DNA from: Prevotellaceae bacterium
GTDB taxonomy: Bacteria; Bacteroidota; Bacteroidia; Bacteroidales; Paludibacteraceae
Direction of reading: 5' to 3'
Length of the DNA stretch: 10,045 bases
NCBI GenBank assembly: GCA_031255055.1
Contig: JAIRTG010000162.1
Coordinates: 1 to 10,045 of the forward strand
Of this stretch, positions 1-7,655 are shown one piece after another. The notes under the pieces are model-generated. The model was not told the origin of the DNA, did not search any database, and was given only the letters and a program-made list of their open reading frames with translations. Each line of letters opens with the position of its first letter. Position 1 is the stretch's first letter. The translations under genes were made by a program, and so were the position numbers.

Positions 1-546
1 ATTCATTTTGCCATAACAAGTCCGAACGGCGATATTATCGGCGGTTGGTCGCTGAACGGCACACAGTTGCGCGTCGGTTTTACGCGGTTGATGTATCCGT
101 TTTTTGCAGGACTTTTGCTATTTAGAATTTCAAAAACAGGCAAAGTCAAAAAAGCTTTTCTTTGGTGCAGTCTACTGATAATCGTTGCGTTTTCAATCCC
201 TCGCATCGGCGGTGCAGAACACCTTTGGGTAAATGGGCTTTACGATTCATTAATAATCATTTTCTTCTTTCCATTTATCGTTTGGCTCGGAGCAAGCGGC
301 GAAGTGAAAGGCAAATATTCTTCAAAAATATGCAAATTTCTCGGCGACATTTCATATCCGATTTACATCACGCACTACCCATTGATTTACATTTACACAG
401 GTTGGGTTGGAGCAAACAAATTTCCGATTTCGCAAACCTGGCACTTTGCTTTATTGATATTTTTCGGAAGCATTCTACTCGCTTGGGCTTGTCTCAAATT
501 TTACGATTTGCCTGTTAGAAAATGGTTGACAAGGGTTTGGAAGTGA
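1..546 (+). CDS. Membrane acyltransferase, acyltransferase-3 family (5' end missing)
   Basis: The reading frame is open from the first base of the window to the TGA at 544-546, so this is the last 181 residues of a longer protein; the family is usually 330-400 residues. About five hydrophobic segments are visible, including LMYPFFAGLLLF (from residue 30), a phenylalanine-rich segment around residues 80-98, and a final one just before the C-terminus. The motif SYPIYITHYPLIYIY followed by a last helix and FYDLPVRKWL is typical of the C-terminus of acyltransferase-3 (OatA/NodX-like) proteins. Such proteins O-acetylate cell-surface polysaccharides, peptidoglycan or other substrates at the inner membrane. 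The substrate cannot be told from this fragment, and the catalytic N-terminal half lies outside the window. The gene faces the minus-strand cluster that ends at 934. Confidence 0.85.
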   Translation: MHFAITSPNGDIIGGWSLNGTQLRVGFTRLMYPFFAGLLLFRISKTGKVKKAFLWCSLLIIVAFSIPRIGGAEHLWVNGLYDSLIIIFFFPFIVWLGASGEVKGKYSSKICKFLGDISYPIYITHYPLIYIYTGWVGANKFPISQTWHFALLIFFGSILLAWACLKFYDLPVRKWLTRVWK

Positions 547-868
547 ATTTACATCTTTGCGATATAAATAAAATTAACTATTAAAAAAAGAATAACCCTT
601 TCAGCCCTTGTCGTCTTCCTTGAAGAAAGAAATAGAGAAGGAGGGGGGGGGAGTCTCTCCCTCGCTACGACGGTCTTCCTTGAAAAGAGATAAAGAGAAA
701 ATTTAGGGGGAGACTTCCCCCTCCTACTTTATCTTTTTCTTTCTCTTTACAGTGACAAAAAAAACTTCGTAAGGACGGAAGAAAAATAGGAGAAGCCTGC
801 GGTTTCCACCCACCGGATGAATCCACCGGCTATCGAAACGGCGTCGCGATGCGACTGTAACTCCTTCT
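547..868. other. Noncoding gap between convergent genes
   Basis: No convincing gene is seen here. The gap starts with an AT-rich stretch (547-604), continues with the two-unit purine-rich repeat cluster at about 605-730, and ends with a mixed stretch (about 783-862). The last part contains a short direct repeat, CCACCGG at 810-816 and 823-829, and a perfect 5-bp-stem hairpin, GTCGC GAT GCGAC, at 845-857. The region sits between the ends of two convergent genes. Confidence 0.7.
605..730 (+). repeat. Purine-rich ~70-bp repeat, cluster A (two units)
   Basis: Two tandem units begin with GTCTTCCTTGAA at 613 and 673. Each continues with an A/G-rich run, then a G-run/C-run near-palindrome. The first unit ends CTCGCTACGACGG; the second shows a 7-bp stem AGGGGGA / TCCCCCT with loop GACT. 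The same unit recurs at about 5585-5760 (reverse orientation) and 9434-9516. The cluster starts 66 bp after the acyltransferase stop codon and has the same orientation as that gene. No open reading frame of note is present. Function is unknown; a 3'-end processing or termination element, or a non-autonomous mobile repeat, are possibilities. Confidence 0.8.
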
Positions 869-909
869 AAAAAACAGAGGCTGTCCCTTTCGAGACAACC
901 TCTTTATTA
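869..909 (-). terminator. Rho-independent terminator for the coiled-coil protein gene
   Basis: The stem AGAGGCTGTC pairs with the arm ending CAACCTCT (876-903), with two G-U pairs. On the minus strand it is followed by a TGTTTTTT tract (complement of the A-run at 869-874). It lies 30 bp past the minus-strand stop at 934. The plus-strand side has CTTTATTAAA, so it may also stop leftover transcription from the convergent acyltransferase gene. Confidence 0.8.
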
Positions 910-933
910 AACATTATTCGTATCCGTTGTCGG

Positions 934-1572
934 TTATCTTTTGCCGGAGGTCAATACGTCGAGTGTTTTCTGTTGGTTTTCCAGTGCATTTTTTTGAAGA
1001 GCAATACTTTCATCATTTTTTTGCAACCGGCTTTCAATTTTTTCTTTTTGTTTCAACAGGTTGTCTGTGTTTTTCATCAGTTTTTCATAATCTCTTTGCT
1101 CTTTTTCAAGTATTTTCTTTTGTGCCGCAATGTCCTGTTCCAAATAGTACGCATTGATTTCAGGATACATGTTTTCAAGAAACTGTTTTAACGTATTCAC
1201 CATCCGGACGTCCGCCATGTTGACGGTTGGCCCATTGGCGAACAGATTTACGGTTGTCAGGTCTTTCTGTCTATTTTTACGGTCAACCTTGAAAATAAAA
1301 CTCATTTGGCTGCCCGTTTGAATATCCAAAATGCCGTCAAAAACCAAAAATCCTTTACTTGATTTTGGCGAATATCCCCTTTTTTTCATTGCGGTTTTGA
1401 GGCCGCCGGTCACGTTTTTTGAGGGAATCCGGAAGTCGGCAGCAGCAGTAACCTGCGTCAATTTGTTATATTGTACTGCTGACTCATAAGCAATCGGTTG
1501 TGCAAACAAAACTTCTCCCGCAATCAGTAGCGTCGCGGTTGAAAGCAAAAATCTCAAATTAAATTTTTTCAT
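934..1572 (-). CDS. Secreted protein with C-terminal coiled coil, function unknown
   Basis: I do not recognise a named family. Taking the ATG at 1572 gives 212 residues beginning MKKFNLRFLL, a normal start for a signal peptide (lysines, then hydrophobic STATLLIAG, then a probable cut after VLFA before QP). An in-frame ATG at 1617 would add 15 residues ahead of the signal peptide and is less likely. The mature part has a compact region (about residues 30-135) with the strand-like stretches KGFLVFDGILDI and QMSFIFKVD. After it comes a charged, leucine/lysine/glutamate-rich coiled coil (about 144-206) ending in KR. The product is probably periplasmic. It follows ddh by 89 bp on the same strand and could be cotranscribed with it; no strong -7 box was found ahead of it. 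A terminator follows the stop. Confidence 0.8.
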   Translation of the reverse strand: MKKFNLRFLLSTATLLIAGEVLFAQPIAYESAVQYNKLTQVTAAADFRIPSKNVTGGLKTAMKKRGYSPKSSKGFLVFDGILDIQTGSQMSFIFKVDRKNRQKDLTTVNLFANGPTVNMADVRMVNTLKQFLENMYPEINAYYLEQDIAAQKKILEKEQRDYEKLMKNTDNLLKQKEKIESRLQKNDESIALQKNALENQQKTLDVLTSGKR

Positions 1573-1661
1573 AATCATATAGTCATTTAGATGTGAAATA
1601 ATATAAAATAAATTCATCTATTTATGTTAGTAATTAGGTATTCAACGGCCTGCAGGTAGTT

Positions 1662-2564
1662 TCATACCAGTCTTCGTATCAGGTCTTCTTCGTTGCCGTA
1701 GAGCATGTGGATAACCGGTATTTCGATCATGGTATAGGCTCCCGGTTTTGTTCTCATCGAAGCTCGTGCGCACGCAACCATGATTTGCGCCGTCAGCGCG
1801 GGGTTGTTTATTTTCATGTTGAACTCAAACAACTGGTTTTGCGTAACGCCCGAAACGCCTTTGCGTACCATATTTACACCGTGTCCCATATCCAGCAGAT
1901 TGTCGACGTTATCGACTGCGATAATATGGGTTTCATCGTGTTTGAAATACGGGTCGGCTTTGATGCTGTCGGCCACTTTGTCATAATCATAGCCTTTTTC
2001 CAATTCGACATACACCATCCGGCGATGAATGTTTGTTCCCTGCGGAATGGTCATCGACAGCGCTTTCCGGACACCTTCGATCGCTTTCACGGCAACGGTG
2101 TGTCCCATGCTCATTCCGGGTCCGAAATTGGTGTAGGTGATTCCTTGGGGTGCCATTGCTTCCAGCATCGCTCTCACGATAGAGTCGCTTCCGGGGTCCC
2201 AACCTGCCGAGAGAATCGCTACCGCGCCGTTTTTTAGTGCAACGAGGTTCAAATCCCGACGCAAATCCCAAATACGTGTGTGAATGTCGAAGCTGTCAAC
2301 GGTATTGATTCCCCGTTTCAGGATACTGTCGGCTACAGACGGGACGCATCTCGTTGGCGTACACAAAATAGCTACATCGACTTTATTGAGCGATGCGATG
2401 TCGGTCACAATCTTTATTCCGTTCAGTTCCTTTGGGGTGTTCCGTACCGACGAAGAACGTCGAACGATGCCTGCCGTTTCCATATCAGGTGAGGATTGTA
2501 CAGCCTCCAGTACGGCTTTTCCGATGTTGCCGTAACCTACGATTGCAATGCGAATCTTTTCCAT
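1662..2564 (-). CDS. ddh: meso-Diaminopimelate D-dehydrogenase
   Basis: This 300-residue enzyme (EC 1.4.1.16) catalyses reductive amination of L-2-amino-6-oxopimelate (in equilibrium with tetrahydrodipicolinate) to meso-diaminopimelate using NADPH and ammonia. That is a one-step route to the lysine and peptidoglycan precursor in the cytoplasm. The N-terminus shows the Rossmann dinucleotide-binding loop IAIVGYGNIGKAV (residues 6-18). Family substrate-site motifs follow: VDSFDIH (89-95), SAGWDPGSDS (119-128), FGPGMSMGH (147-155) and a C-terminal GAYTMIEIP (275-283). At 300 residues it is nearer the shorter Symbiobacterium-like type than the ~320-residue Corynebacterium enzyme. The ATG at 2564 places the Rossmann strand at once, as expected. 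The gene is likely driven from its own promoter at 2639-2666. Assignment is by motif and overall resemblance; I am confident of it. Confidence 0.95.
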   Translation of the reverse strand: MEKIRIAIVGYGNIGKAVLEAVQSSPDMETAGIVRRSSSVRNTPKELNGIKIVTDIASLNKVDVAILCTPTRCVPSVADSILKRGINTVDSFDIHTRIWDLRRDLNLVALKNGAVAILSAGWDPGSDSIVRAMLEAMAPQGITYTNFGPGMSMGHTVAVKAIEGVRKALSMTIPQGTNIHRRMVYVELEKGYDYDKVADSIKADPYFKHDETHIIAVDNVDNLLDMGHGVNMVRKGVSGVTQNQLFEFNMKINNPALTAQIMVACARASMRTKPGAYTMIEIPVIHMLYGNEEDLIRRLV

Positions 2565-2638
2565 AAAAATTTTGAATTAGACGATTGTTTTGAAATGAAT
2601 GAAAAGAAACAGTCTGTTCGACTGTCCAAAAACAGGTG

Positions 2639-2666
2639 CAAAATTAAATCGTTTTTTGTTATTCAA
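2639..2666 (-). promoter_or_regulatory. Probable promoter of ddh
   Basis: On the minus strand TAATTTTG (2646 to 2639) matches the Bacteroidetes -7 consensus TAnnTTTG exactly. A TTG at 2666-2664 lies 17 nt upstream, slightly closer than the usual 19-21. The leader to the ATG at 2564 is about 70 nt and includes a perfect 6-bp inverted repeat, ACAGTC / GACTGT, at 2609-2625 with a 5-nt loop. No role for that hairpin can be claimed. Confidence 0.5.
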
Positions 2667-2761
2667 GTCGAACTAAAAGACAATATTACGGCGCTTTCTT
2701 TTAAAAATATAAAAACGATGCGTGTATGCAGGATGCGCTTTCCCGCCGTTTGTAAAAGCAC

Positions 2762-2800
2762 AAAAAAAACAGAGGGGCGATTGTAGTAACCGTCCCCCTC
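2762..2800 (-). terminator. Rho-independent terminator of the outer-membrane barrel gene
   Basis: A GAGGGG / CCCCTC stem (2772-2800) with a long loop is followed on the minus strand by TGTTTTTTTTG (complement of the A-run at 2762-2769). It lies 57 bp past the minus-strand stop at 2857 and separates that gene from ddh. Confidence 0.75.
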
Positions 2801-2856
2801 GACTTGGTGAAAACGCAACATTCGGCGTAATTAATTCCGAAGCGAAATCGCGGCGT

Positions 2857-3522
2857 CTAAAATAAAAAAGTAAGATTTACCGAAAAAACTTTAAATTTTG
2901 AATCGGTTGGCTCTGTCGGATTTTCGGAAGAAGGCTGAGCCGTATTTTTCAAACCTCTGCTCCAAGTGGCGCCCAATTGCAGTTTCCTGAGCAGTTCGAC
3001 GCCGAGTCCGAACGAATAACCGAAATCCAACCGGTCTGAAAATTCGCCGAAAGACATTTTCGATATTTCATCGGTTGCTTCGCCAACGGTTTTCCCGCCC
3101 AAAGCATAAGCGCCATACATGCCGCCAAATCCGTAAATGCCCGCAATCCCTAATGAAAATCGGAACCGTAAATTGAGCGGTATCTCGATGAAGTTCACTT
3201 CGCGATAGCCTTTTTGAATGGTTTCGATAAGGTTTTCTCCTTCAACATTTTCATAATTGAAAGCCGAACCTTTTTGAGCCAAAAGAGCGCCTACCTCAAA
3301 GCCTAAAGCCGGATTCTTTTTTTGATGATACTGGAAGACAACTCCTACGTGAAAACTGTTCAAATTCTCGGATTTGAAAGAATTATTAATTTCTTCTCTC
3401 TCGAACGATTTGATTTCGTTCGACATGTTCACACCTCCCCTGATTCCTATCTGCTGTGCCGATACGGACAAAGAAGCGATTAGAAAAACACACACTAAAA
3501 TAATACGACCTTTTGTTCTCAT
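2857..3522 (-). CDS. Outer-membrane beta-barrel protein (PorT-like family)
   Basis: This 221-residue protein has a clear signal peptide (residues 1-22, hydrophobic ILVCVFLIASLSV, cut after SA before QQ). Directly after it comes IGIRGGVNMSN, the usual opening strand of small Bacteroidetes barrels. Alternating hydrophobic strands with tyrosine and glycine follow: FHVGVVFQYH, LGFEVGALLAQKG, FIEIPLNLRFRF, GIYGFGGMYGAYALGG, FGYSFGLGVELL, LQLGATWSRGL. The chain ends FSVNLTFLF, with a terminal aromatic residue as expected for outer-membrane insertion. The length fits an 8-10-strand barrel. No specific role (porin, adhesion, secretion accessory) can be deduced. It lies 123 bp downstream of typA and has its own terminator. 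No good -7 box was found in the gap, so it could be read through from typA. Confidence 0.85.
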   Translation of the reverse strand: MRTKGRIILVCVFLIASLSVSAQQIGIRGGVNMSNEIKSFEREEINNSFKSENLNSFHVGVVFQYHQKKNPALGFEVGALLAQKGSAFNYENVEGENLIETIQKGYREVNFIEIPLNLRFRFSLGIAGIYGFGGMYGAYALGGKTVGEATDEISKMSFGEFSDRLDFGYSFGLGVELLRKLQLGATWSRGLKNTAQPSSENPTEPTDSKFKVFSVNLTFLF

Positions 3523-3645
3523 GATTGGATAATTTTTTTTATTTGTAAAACGAAAAACATTCCGGTTTATTAACCTGCGTCATTGATCGGTGATGTTTTA
3601 ATAGAATATTAATAAAGGGATTATATCTTGCTTACTAGTTATTGT

Positions 3646-5445
3646 TCATTTTTTGGCCATTCGTTTCCGTTCGTTTTCGTCCGTACAGATCTTGCGCAGC
3701 CGGATGTTCGACGGAGTGATTTCTACATACTCGTCTTCACGGATGTATTCGAGCGCTTCTTCCAGACTGAAAATAATAGGAGGCGCCAGTTTTACTTTAT
3801 CGTCGGCGCCCGACGCACGCATATTGGTCAGCTTTTTCGACTTTGTGACATTTACAACCATATCGCCTTCCTTTGAATTTTCTCCGACAACCTGTCCTGC
3901 GTAGATACTTTCGCCCGGATAAATAAAAAACCGTCCGCGATCTTGCAGTTTATCCAGCGCATAGGCAAATGCGGCGCCTGTTTCCATGGCGATGATCGAA
4001 CCGTTGGAACGTTTTTCGATATCGCCTTTATAGGGCTGATATTCCAGAAACCGGTGCGACATGATGGCTTCGCCTGCCGAAAGCGTGAGGATATTGTTAC
4101 GTAATCCGATAATGCCCCGCGAGGGGATGTGAAATTCGAGTTGGATACGGTCGCCAACGGCTTCCATCGTCATCATTTCGCCTTTTCTCGAGGCGACGAT
4201 TTCGATGATTTTGCCCGAACAATTTTCCGGCAGATTGATCGTCAGTTGTTCTACAGGTTCGCATTTTTGTCCGCCGATTTCTTTAAAAATCACTTGAGGC
4301 TGGCCAACTTGCAGTTCGTACCCTTCGCGCCGCATCGTTTCAATCAATACGGACAAATGCAATACGCCCCGTCCGAAAACCGTCCATTTATCCGAATTAA
4401 CATCTTTTTCTACGCGCAGTGCCAGATTCTTATCCAATTCTCTCATCAGCCTGTCATGAATGTGGCGCGACGTCACATATTTTCCTTCTTTCCCGAAAAA
4501 CGGCGAATCGTTAATTGTAAAAAGCATACTCATTGTCGGCTCATCGATTGCGATGGGCGTCAGCGCTTCGGGGTTGCCGACGGAAGCGATAGTATCGCCG
4601 ATTTCAAATCCGTCGATACCAACCAGCGCACAAATATCTCCCGATTTGACTTCTTTAGATCGTGTCCGTCCAAGCCCTGTAAACGTGTGCAACTCTTTTA
4701 TCTTTGACTTGATAATGTTGCCGTCCCTTTTTACCAGACTGACATCCATACCTTCGGTCAGAACGCCTCTGTGGACGCGCCCTACGGCGATACGGCCTAC
4801 ATAGGAAGAATAGTCGAGCGAAGTTATCAGCATTTGCGGCGTTCCGTCGATATATTCCGGAGCCGGGATATGTTCAATAATAGCGTCCAGCAAGGGGAAG
4901 ATATTAGTTGTCGGTTTTAGCCAATTGTCCGACATCCAGTTATGTTTGGCCGAACCGTAGATAGCGGGAAAATCCAATTGTTCTTCGGTTGCATTCAAAT
5001 TGAACATCAGGTCGAAAACCATTTCATGTACTTCGTCCGGGCGACAGTTTGGTTTATCAACCTTATTTATAACCACAATCGGTTTCAGTCCGACTTGTAA
5101 CGCTTTTTGCAGCACAAAACGAGTTTGAGGCATCGGCCCTTCGAACGCATCGACCAACAGAAGCGCTCCGTCGGCCATATTGAGCACCCGTTCCACTTCA
5201 CCGCCGAAATCGGCATGTCCGGGCGTGTCGATGATATTTATTTTGTATCCGCCGTATTCGATAGATACGTTTTTAGCCAAGATAGTGATACCGCGTTCTC
5301 GTTCCAATTCATTATTATCGGTGATCAATTCGCCGGCATTTTCATTATCGCGAAACAAATGTCCGGCAAGCAGCATTTTGTCGACCAGCGTTGTTTTTCC
5401 GTGGTCTACGTGTGCGATGATAGCTATATTTCTGATTTTTTGCAT
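3646..5445 (-). CDS. typA: GTPase TypA/BipA
   Basis: This 599-residue translational GTPase binds the ribosome at the elongation-factor site and acts in stress/cold adaptation and large-subunit assembly. All G motifs are present: AHVDHGKTT (residues 11-19), ERERGITI (48-55), DTPGHADFGGEVERV (73-87), NKVD (127-130) and SAK (165-167). EF-G-like domains II, III and V and the TypA-specific C-terminal domain (HIPSRGIIGLRNN, then ENSKEGDMVVNVTKSKKLTNMR) follow. The start is the ATG at 5445, preceded by AGGATTTGAAT. A TTG two codons upstream (5451) is a poorer choice, and 599 residues is normal for the family. A -7 box lies at 5472-5479. Confidence 0.97.
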   Translation of the reverse strand: MQKIRNIAIIAHVDHGKTTLVDKMLLAGHLFRDNENAGELITDNNELERERGITILAKNVSIEYGGYKINIIDTPGHADFGGEVERVLNMADGALLLVDAFEGPMPQTRFVLQKALQVGLKPIVVINKVDKPNCRPDEVHEMVFDLMFNLNATEEQLDFPAIYGSAKHNWMSDNWLKPTTNIFPLLDAIIEHIPAPEYIDGTPQMLITSLDYSSYVGRIAVGRVHRGVLTEGMDVSLVKRDGNIIKSKIKELHTFTGLGRTRSKEVKSGDICALVGIDGFEIGDTIASVGNPEALTPIAIDEPTMSMLFTINDSPFFGKEGKYVTSRHIHDRLMRELDKNLALRVEKDVNSDKWTVFGRGVLHLSVLIETMRREGYELQVGQPQVIFKEIGGQKCEPVEQLTINLPENCSGKIIEIVASRKGEMMTMEAVGDRIQLEFHIPSRGIIGLRNNILTLSAGEAIMSHRFLEYQPYKGDIEKRSNGSIIAMETGAAFAYALDKLQDRGRFFIYPGESIYAGQVVGENSKEGDMVVNVTKSKKLTNMRASGADDKVKLAPPIIFSLEEALEYIREDEYVEITPSNIRLRKICTDENERKRMAKK

Positions 5446-5471
5446 ATTCAAATCCTGATTTTAAAAGCCTG

Positions 5472-5479
5472 CAAATATA
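5472..5479 (-). promoter_or_regulatory. Probable -7 box of typA
   Basis: On the minus strand TATATTTG matches TAnnTTTG, 26 nt upstream of the ATG at 5445. No clear TTG -33 box is seen at the expected spacing. Confidence 0.5.
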
Positions 5480-5826
5480 GTAAAAAACATCTAAAAGTTA
5501 TGATGTGCGACAGATCTGCCGAATGTATGTCGATTATCCCGAAGGTCAATTTCGTTCGATTAAAGATTAAACAGCTCTATCTGCCCTTGTCGTCATCTTT
5601 CTCTCTTTTCAAGGAAGACTGCCGTAGCAGGCGTAGCGAGGGAGAGACTTCCCCTCCCTAAATTTTATCTTTATCTTCTTTCAAGGAAGACCGCGTAGGC
5701 GGCTGAAGCGAGAGGAAGACTTTCCCCCCATAAATCTCTTTATCTCTCCGGAAGGAAGACGTCGAGCTATTTAATCCTTAGCCGAATGAGATTAGGCCTG
5801 ATGGAGTACGGAAAAAAAGCGGAAAA
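5480..5826. other. Noncoding gap between the RNA methyltransferase gene and typA
   Basis: No gene is seen. The repeat cluster B takes up about 5585-5760. On either side are an ordinary stretch (5480-5582) and a 66-bp spacer (5761-5826) next to the methyltransferase stop codon. The spacer holds a short TAATC / GATTA inverted repeat but no classic terminator. Confidence 0.65.
5585..5760 (-). repeat. Purine-rich ~70-bp repeat, cluster B (two full units and a part)
   Basis: Read on the minus strand, units begin with GTCTTCCTT at 5760, 5691 and 5619, giving unit lengths of 69 and 72 bp and a truncated third. Each full unit has an A/G-rich run, a G-run/C-run palindrome (AGGGAG / CTCCCT in the second), and a tail such as CTCGCTTCAGCCGCCTACG. 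That tail also occurs almost unchanged at 9487-9505. The cluster starts 66 nt after the RNA methyltransferase stop, in the same orientation as that gene. The left end, CCCTTGTCGTC (5584-5594), also occurs at 605-615. Confidence 0.8.
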
Positions 5827-6594
5827 TTACGTTTCAATGTATTTTTGTCTTCTTCTAAATTCGGCGCAAACGATGGCCGTTGCAGCGCTTACATTTAACG
5901 ATTCGGAACTTTTTATTCCTTCGGGGTAATTCGGTATCAGTAATTTTTTGTCGATAATTTTTTTCAGTCCGGTCGAGATGCCGTTTCCTTCGTTGCCCAT
6001 GACAATGATGCCTTTGTTGGAAATGGTGGTCTGATAGATATTTTCGCCGTCCAAAAACGTACCGTACACAGGAACCGTCAGTCGGTTGTCGGTGAGAACC
6101 GCGTGTAGATCGACATAGTGTACCCTCACCCTCGCCAAAGCGCCCATGCTTGCCTGAATGGTTTTGGGATTGTAGATATCCGCCGTATTTTTTGAGCAGA
6201 AAACGTCGCAAATGCCGAACCAGTCCGCAATACGGACAATTGTTCCCAAATTTCCGGGATCTTGCACATCGTCCAGCGCCAGAGAAATCGTTTTGTTGAT
6301 CGACTCGAACTCCCAACCGGTGTCATTTTTTATGAACACTCCCATCAGTCCCTGCGGATGTTCCTGATGCGATATTTTTTTATATTCCGCACGACTTGCT
6401 TCGATCAGTTCGTATGCCCCGGTCGACTGCTCATTGAGCAACAGTTTGTCCGTATAGATCAAAACGGCACAGTCAAAGTAGGGCAGCAAATCGGTTACCA
6501 GCTTTACGCCTTCGGCGACGAAAAGTCCGAGTTTGTCTCTGCCTTTTTTCTGCGACAGACTGTTTATTAGCTTTATTTTATTTCTCGACAGCAT
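5827..6594 (-). CDS. SpoU/TrmH-family RNA 2'-O-methyltransferase
   Basis: This 255-residue protein has the two-part structure of SpoU (SPOUT) methyltransferases. An N-terminal RNA-binding region starts LSRNKIKLINSLSQKKGR and carries LFVAEGVKLV (residues 24-33). The C-terminal knotted S-adenosylmethionine domain shows motif 1 NLGTIVRIADWFGI (115-128, with the conserved arginine at 121), motif 2 IVMGNEGNGIS (197-207) and motif 3 IPNYPEGIKSSESLNVSAATAI (220-241). It should methylate a ribose 2'-OH in rRNA or tRNA in the cytoplasm. The layout resembles RlmB/TsnR-type 23S rRNA enzymes, but the target nucleotide cannot be assigned from sequence, so no symbol is given. It is divergent from menA; a -7 box lies at 6617-6624. 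Confidence 0.9.
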   Translation of the reverse strand: MLSRNKIKLINSLSQKKGRDKLGLFVAEGVKLVTDLLPYFDCAVLIYTDKLLLNEQSTGAYELIEASRAEYKKISHQEHPQGLMGVFIKNDTGWEFESINKTISLALDDVQDPGNLGTIVRIADWFGICDVFCSKNTADIYNPKTIQASMGALARVRVHYVDLHAVLTDNRLTVPVYGTFLDGENIYQTTISNKGIIVMGNEGNGISTGLKKIIDKKLLIPNYPEGIKSSESLNVSAATAIVCAEFRRRQKYIET

Positions 6595-6616
6595 TGTTTA
6601 GCGATGATTTCGGGAA

Positions 6617-6624
6617 CAAAGTTA
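6617..6624 (-). promoter_or_regulatory. Probable -7 box of the RNA methyltransferase gene
   Basis: On the minus strand TAACTTTG is an exact match to TAnnTTTG and lies 22 nt ahead of the ATG at 6594. No good -33 box is seen. It forms half of a divergent promoter pair with 6665-6672. Confidence 0.55.
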
Positions 6625-6664
6625 CGCATTATTCATCGGAGAACGGATTATCGCGTTTTATTTG

Positions 6665-6672
6665 TAATTTTG
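6665..6672 (+). promoter_or_regulatory. Probable -7 box of menA
   Basis: TAATTTTG matches TAnnTTTG exactly, 29 nt upstream of the ATG at 6702. The leader behind it is very AT-rich (ATATTAATAAT before the start codon), as is common in this phylum, where A-rich leaders replace Shine-Dalgarno sites. No clear -33 box is seen. Confidence 0.55.
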
Positions 6673-6701
6673 ACCGGTTAAATTTTTAATATATTAATAA
6701 T

Positions 6702-7601
6702 ATGAGTAAAATAAGGTATTATATCGACAGTTTTCGTGTCCGGACGCTGCCTTTGTCTGCGTCGGGCATTATTGTGGGGAGCATCATTGCGATGAAAGAC
6801 GGCTATTTTTCGATGTCGACTTTCTACTCGGCGATATTGACGGCTGTGTCGTTACAGGTGCTGTCGAATGTTGCGAACGATATGGGCGACGCCGCAAAAG
6901 GTGTCGATAATGAGAACAGATTGGGGCCTATCCGTCCGTTGCAGGCGGGACATCTAACGGTGAAAGAATATAGAATCGTTTTGATTGTGTTTTTACTACT
7001 CTCGGTTGTTTTCGGTTTGGCGCTTATTTTTTCGGCTTTTCATTCGTTTTTGAGCCTCTCCGCTATCACGATGCTTGTTATTGGCGGCTTGGCGATAGTG
7101 GCTTCGATAAAATACACGGTCGGAAAGCGGAACTACGGGTACCACGGATATGGCGACGTGTTCGTATTTCTGTTCTTTGGGCCGGTCGGCGTATTGGGGA
7201 GTTATTTTTTGATGACTTTTACGCTCAAATGGTTGCTGTTGCTTCCCGCGGCGGCTTTCGGGTTTCTAACAACTGCGGTTATCAACCTGAACAATATGCG
7301 CGATATTGGAAATGACGGGTGGTGTGGAAAAAATACGATTCCGGTAAGAATCGGATTGCCCGGTGCGAAAGTTTATCATTATTTGTTGATTATTCTTGCG
7401 TGGATATGCCTGTCGGTCTATTCAATTGTCGAATACGAAAAGATAACCGGATGGTTTTATGTGCTTTTTCTGCCGCTCTTTGCGGGCCACATACGGCAGG
7501 TATATTATTATGGTGGGTGGATATTGGATGAGCAGATGGTAATATTTTGTCTCGGTATTTTTTCGCTTGCACTTAGTTTTTCGATATCGCAGTTACTCTG
7601 A
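6702..7601 (+). CDS. menA: 1,4-Dihydroxy-2-naphthoate polyprenyltransferase
   Basis: This 299-residue integral-membrane UbiA-family prenyltransferase attaches the polyprenyl chain to 1,4-dihydroxy-2-naphthoate, giving demethylmenaquinone in the menaquinone pathway. The first aspartate-rich motif is NDMGDAAKGVDNENR (residues 59-73), followed by the MenA-like LGPIRPLQAG. The second is NNMRDIGNDGWCGKNTIP (197-214). Both bind the Mg-diphosphate of the prenyl donor. About eight to nine hydrophobic segments are visible, e.g. around residues 20-30, 42-58, 92-112, 118-136, 152-172, 177-195, 226-243, 250-262 and 279-297. The length is normal for the family. No other men genes are in the window. It ends 20 bp before a strong hairpin shared with the candidate small RNA. 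Confidence 0.95.
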   Translation: MSKIRYYIDSFRVRTLPLSASGIIVGSIIAMKDGYFSMSTFYSAILTAVSLQVLSNVANDMGDAAKGVDNENRLGPIRPLQAGHLTVKEYRIVLIVFLLLSVVFGLALIFSAFHSFLSLSAITMLVIGGLAIVASIKYTVGKRNYGYHGYGDVFVFLFFGPVGVLGSYFLMTFTLKWLLLLPAAAFGFLTTAVINLNNMRDIGNDGWCGKNTIPVRIGLPGAKVYHYLLIILAWICLSVYSIVEYEKITGWFYVLFLPLFAGHIRQVYYYGGWILDEQMVIFCLGIFSLALSFSISQLL

Positions 7602-7620
7602 TGTTTCACCGTATAAAATT

Positions 7621-7655
7621 AAAAAAACAATGGGCGACTTCCCAGCCACCCATTG
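7621..7655 (-). terminator. Strong hairpin terminator, bidirectional
   Basis: CAATGGG (7628-7634) pairs with CCCATTG (7649-7655), extendable by a further pair or two. On the minus strand it is followed by TTTTTTT (complement of the A-run 7621-7627). The plus-strand side has only GCGCATTTTAA, so it is a weaker terminator for menA and a very good one for a minus-strand transcript. No annotated minus-strand gene lies just upstream, which points to a small RNA. Confidence 0.8.

Noticed and set aside
2496..2786. Plus-strand ORF of 96 codons across the ddh start and its upstream gap
   Set aside because: It overlaps the 5' end of ddh on the opposite strand and its promoter, and the peptide has no recognisable features.
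5446..5451. TTG at 5451 as the typA start
   Set aside because: The ATG at 5445 gives the usual TypA N-terminus (MQKIRNIAIIAH) and the normal 599-residue length.
5107..5661. Plus-strand ORF of 184 codons
   Set aside because: It is antisense to the start of typA and runs into repeat cluster B; it is a by-product of typA codon use.
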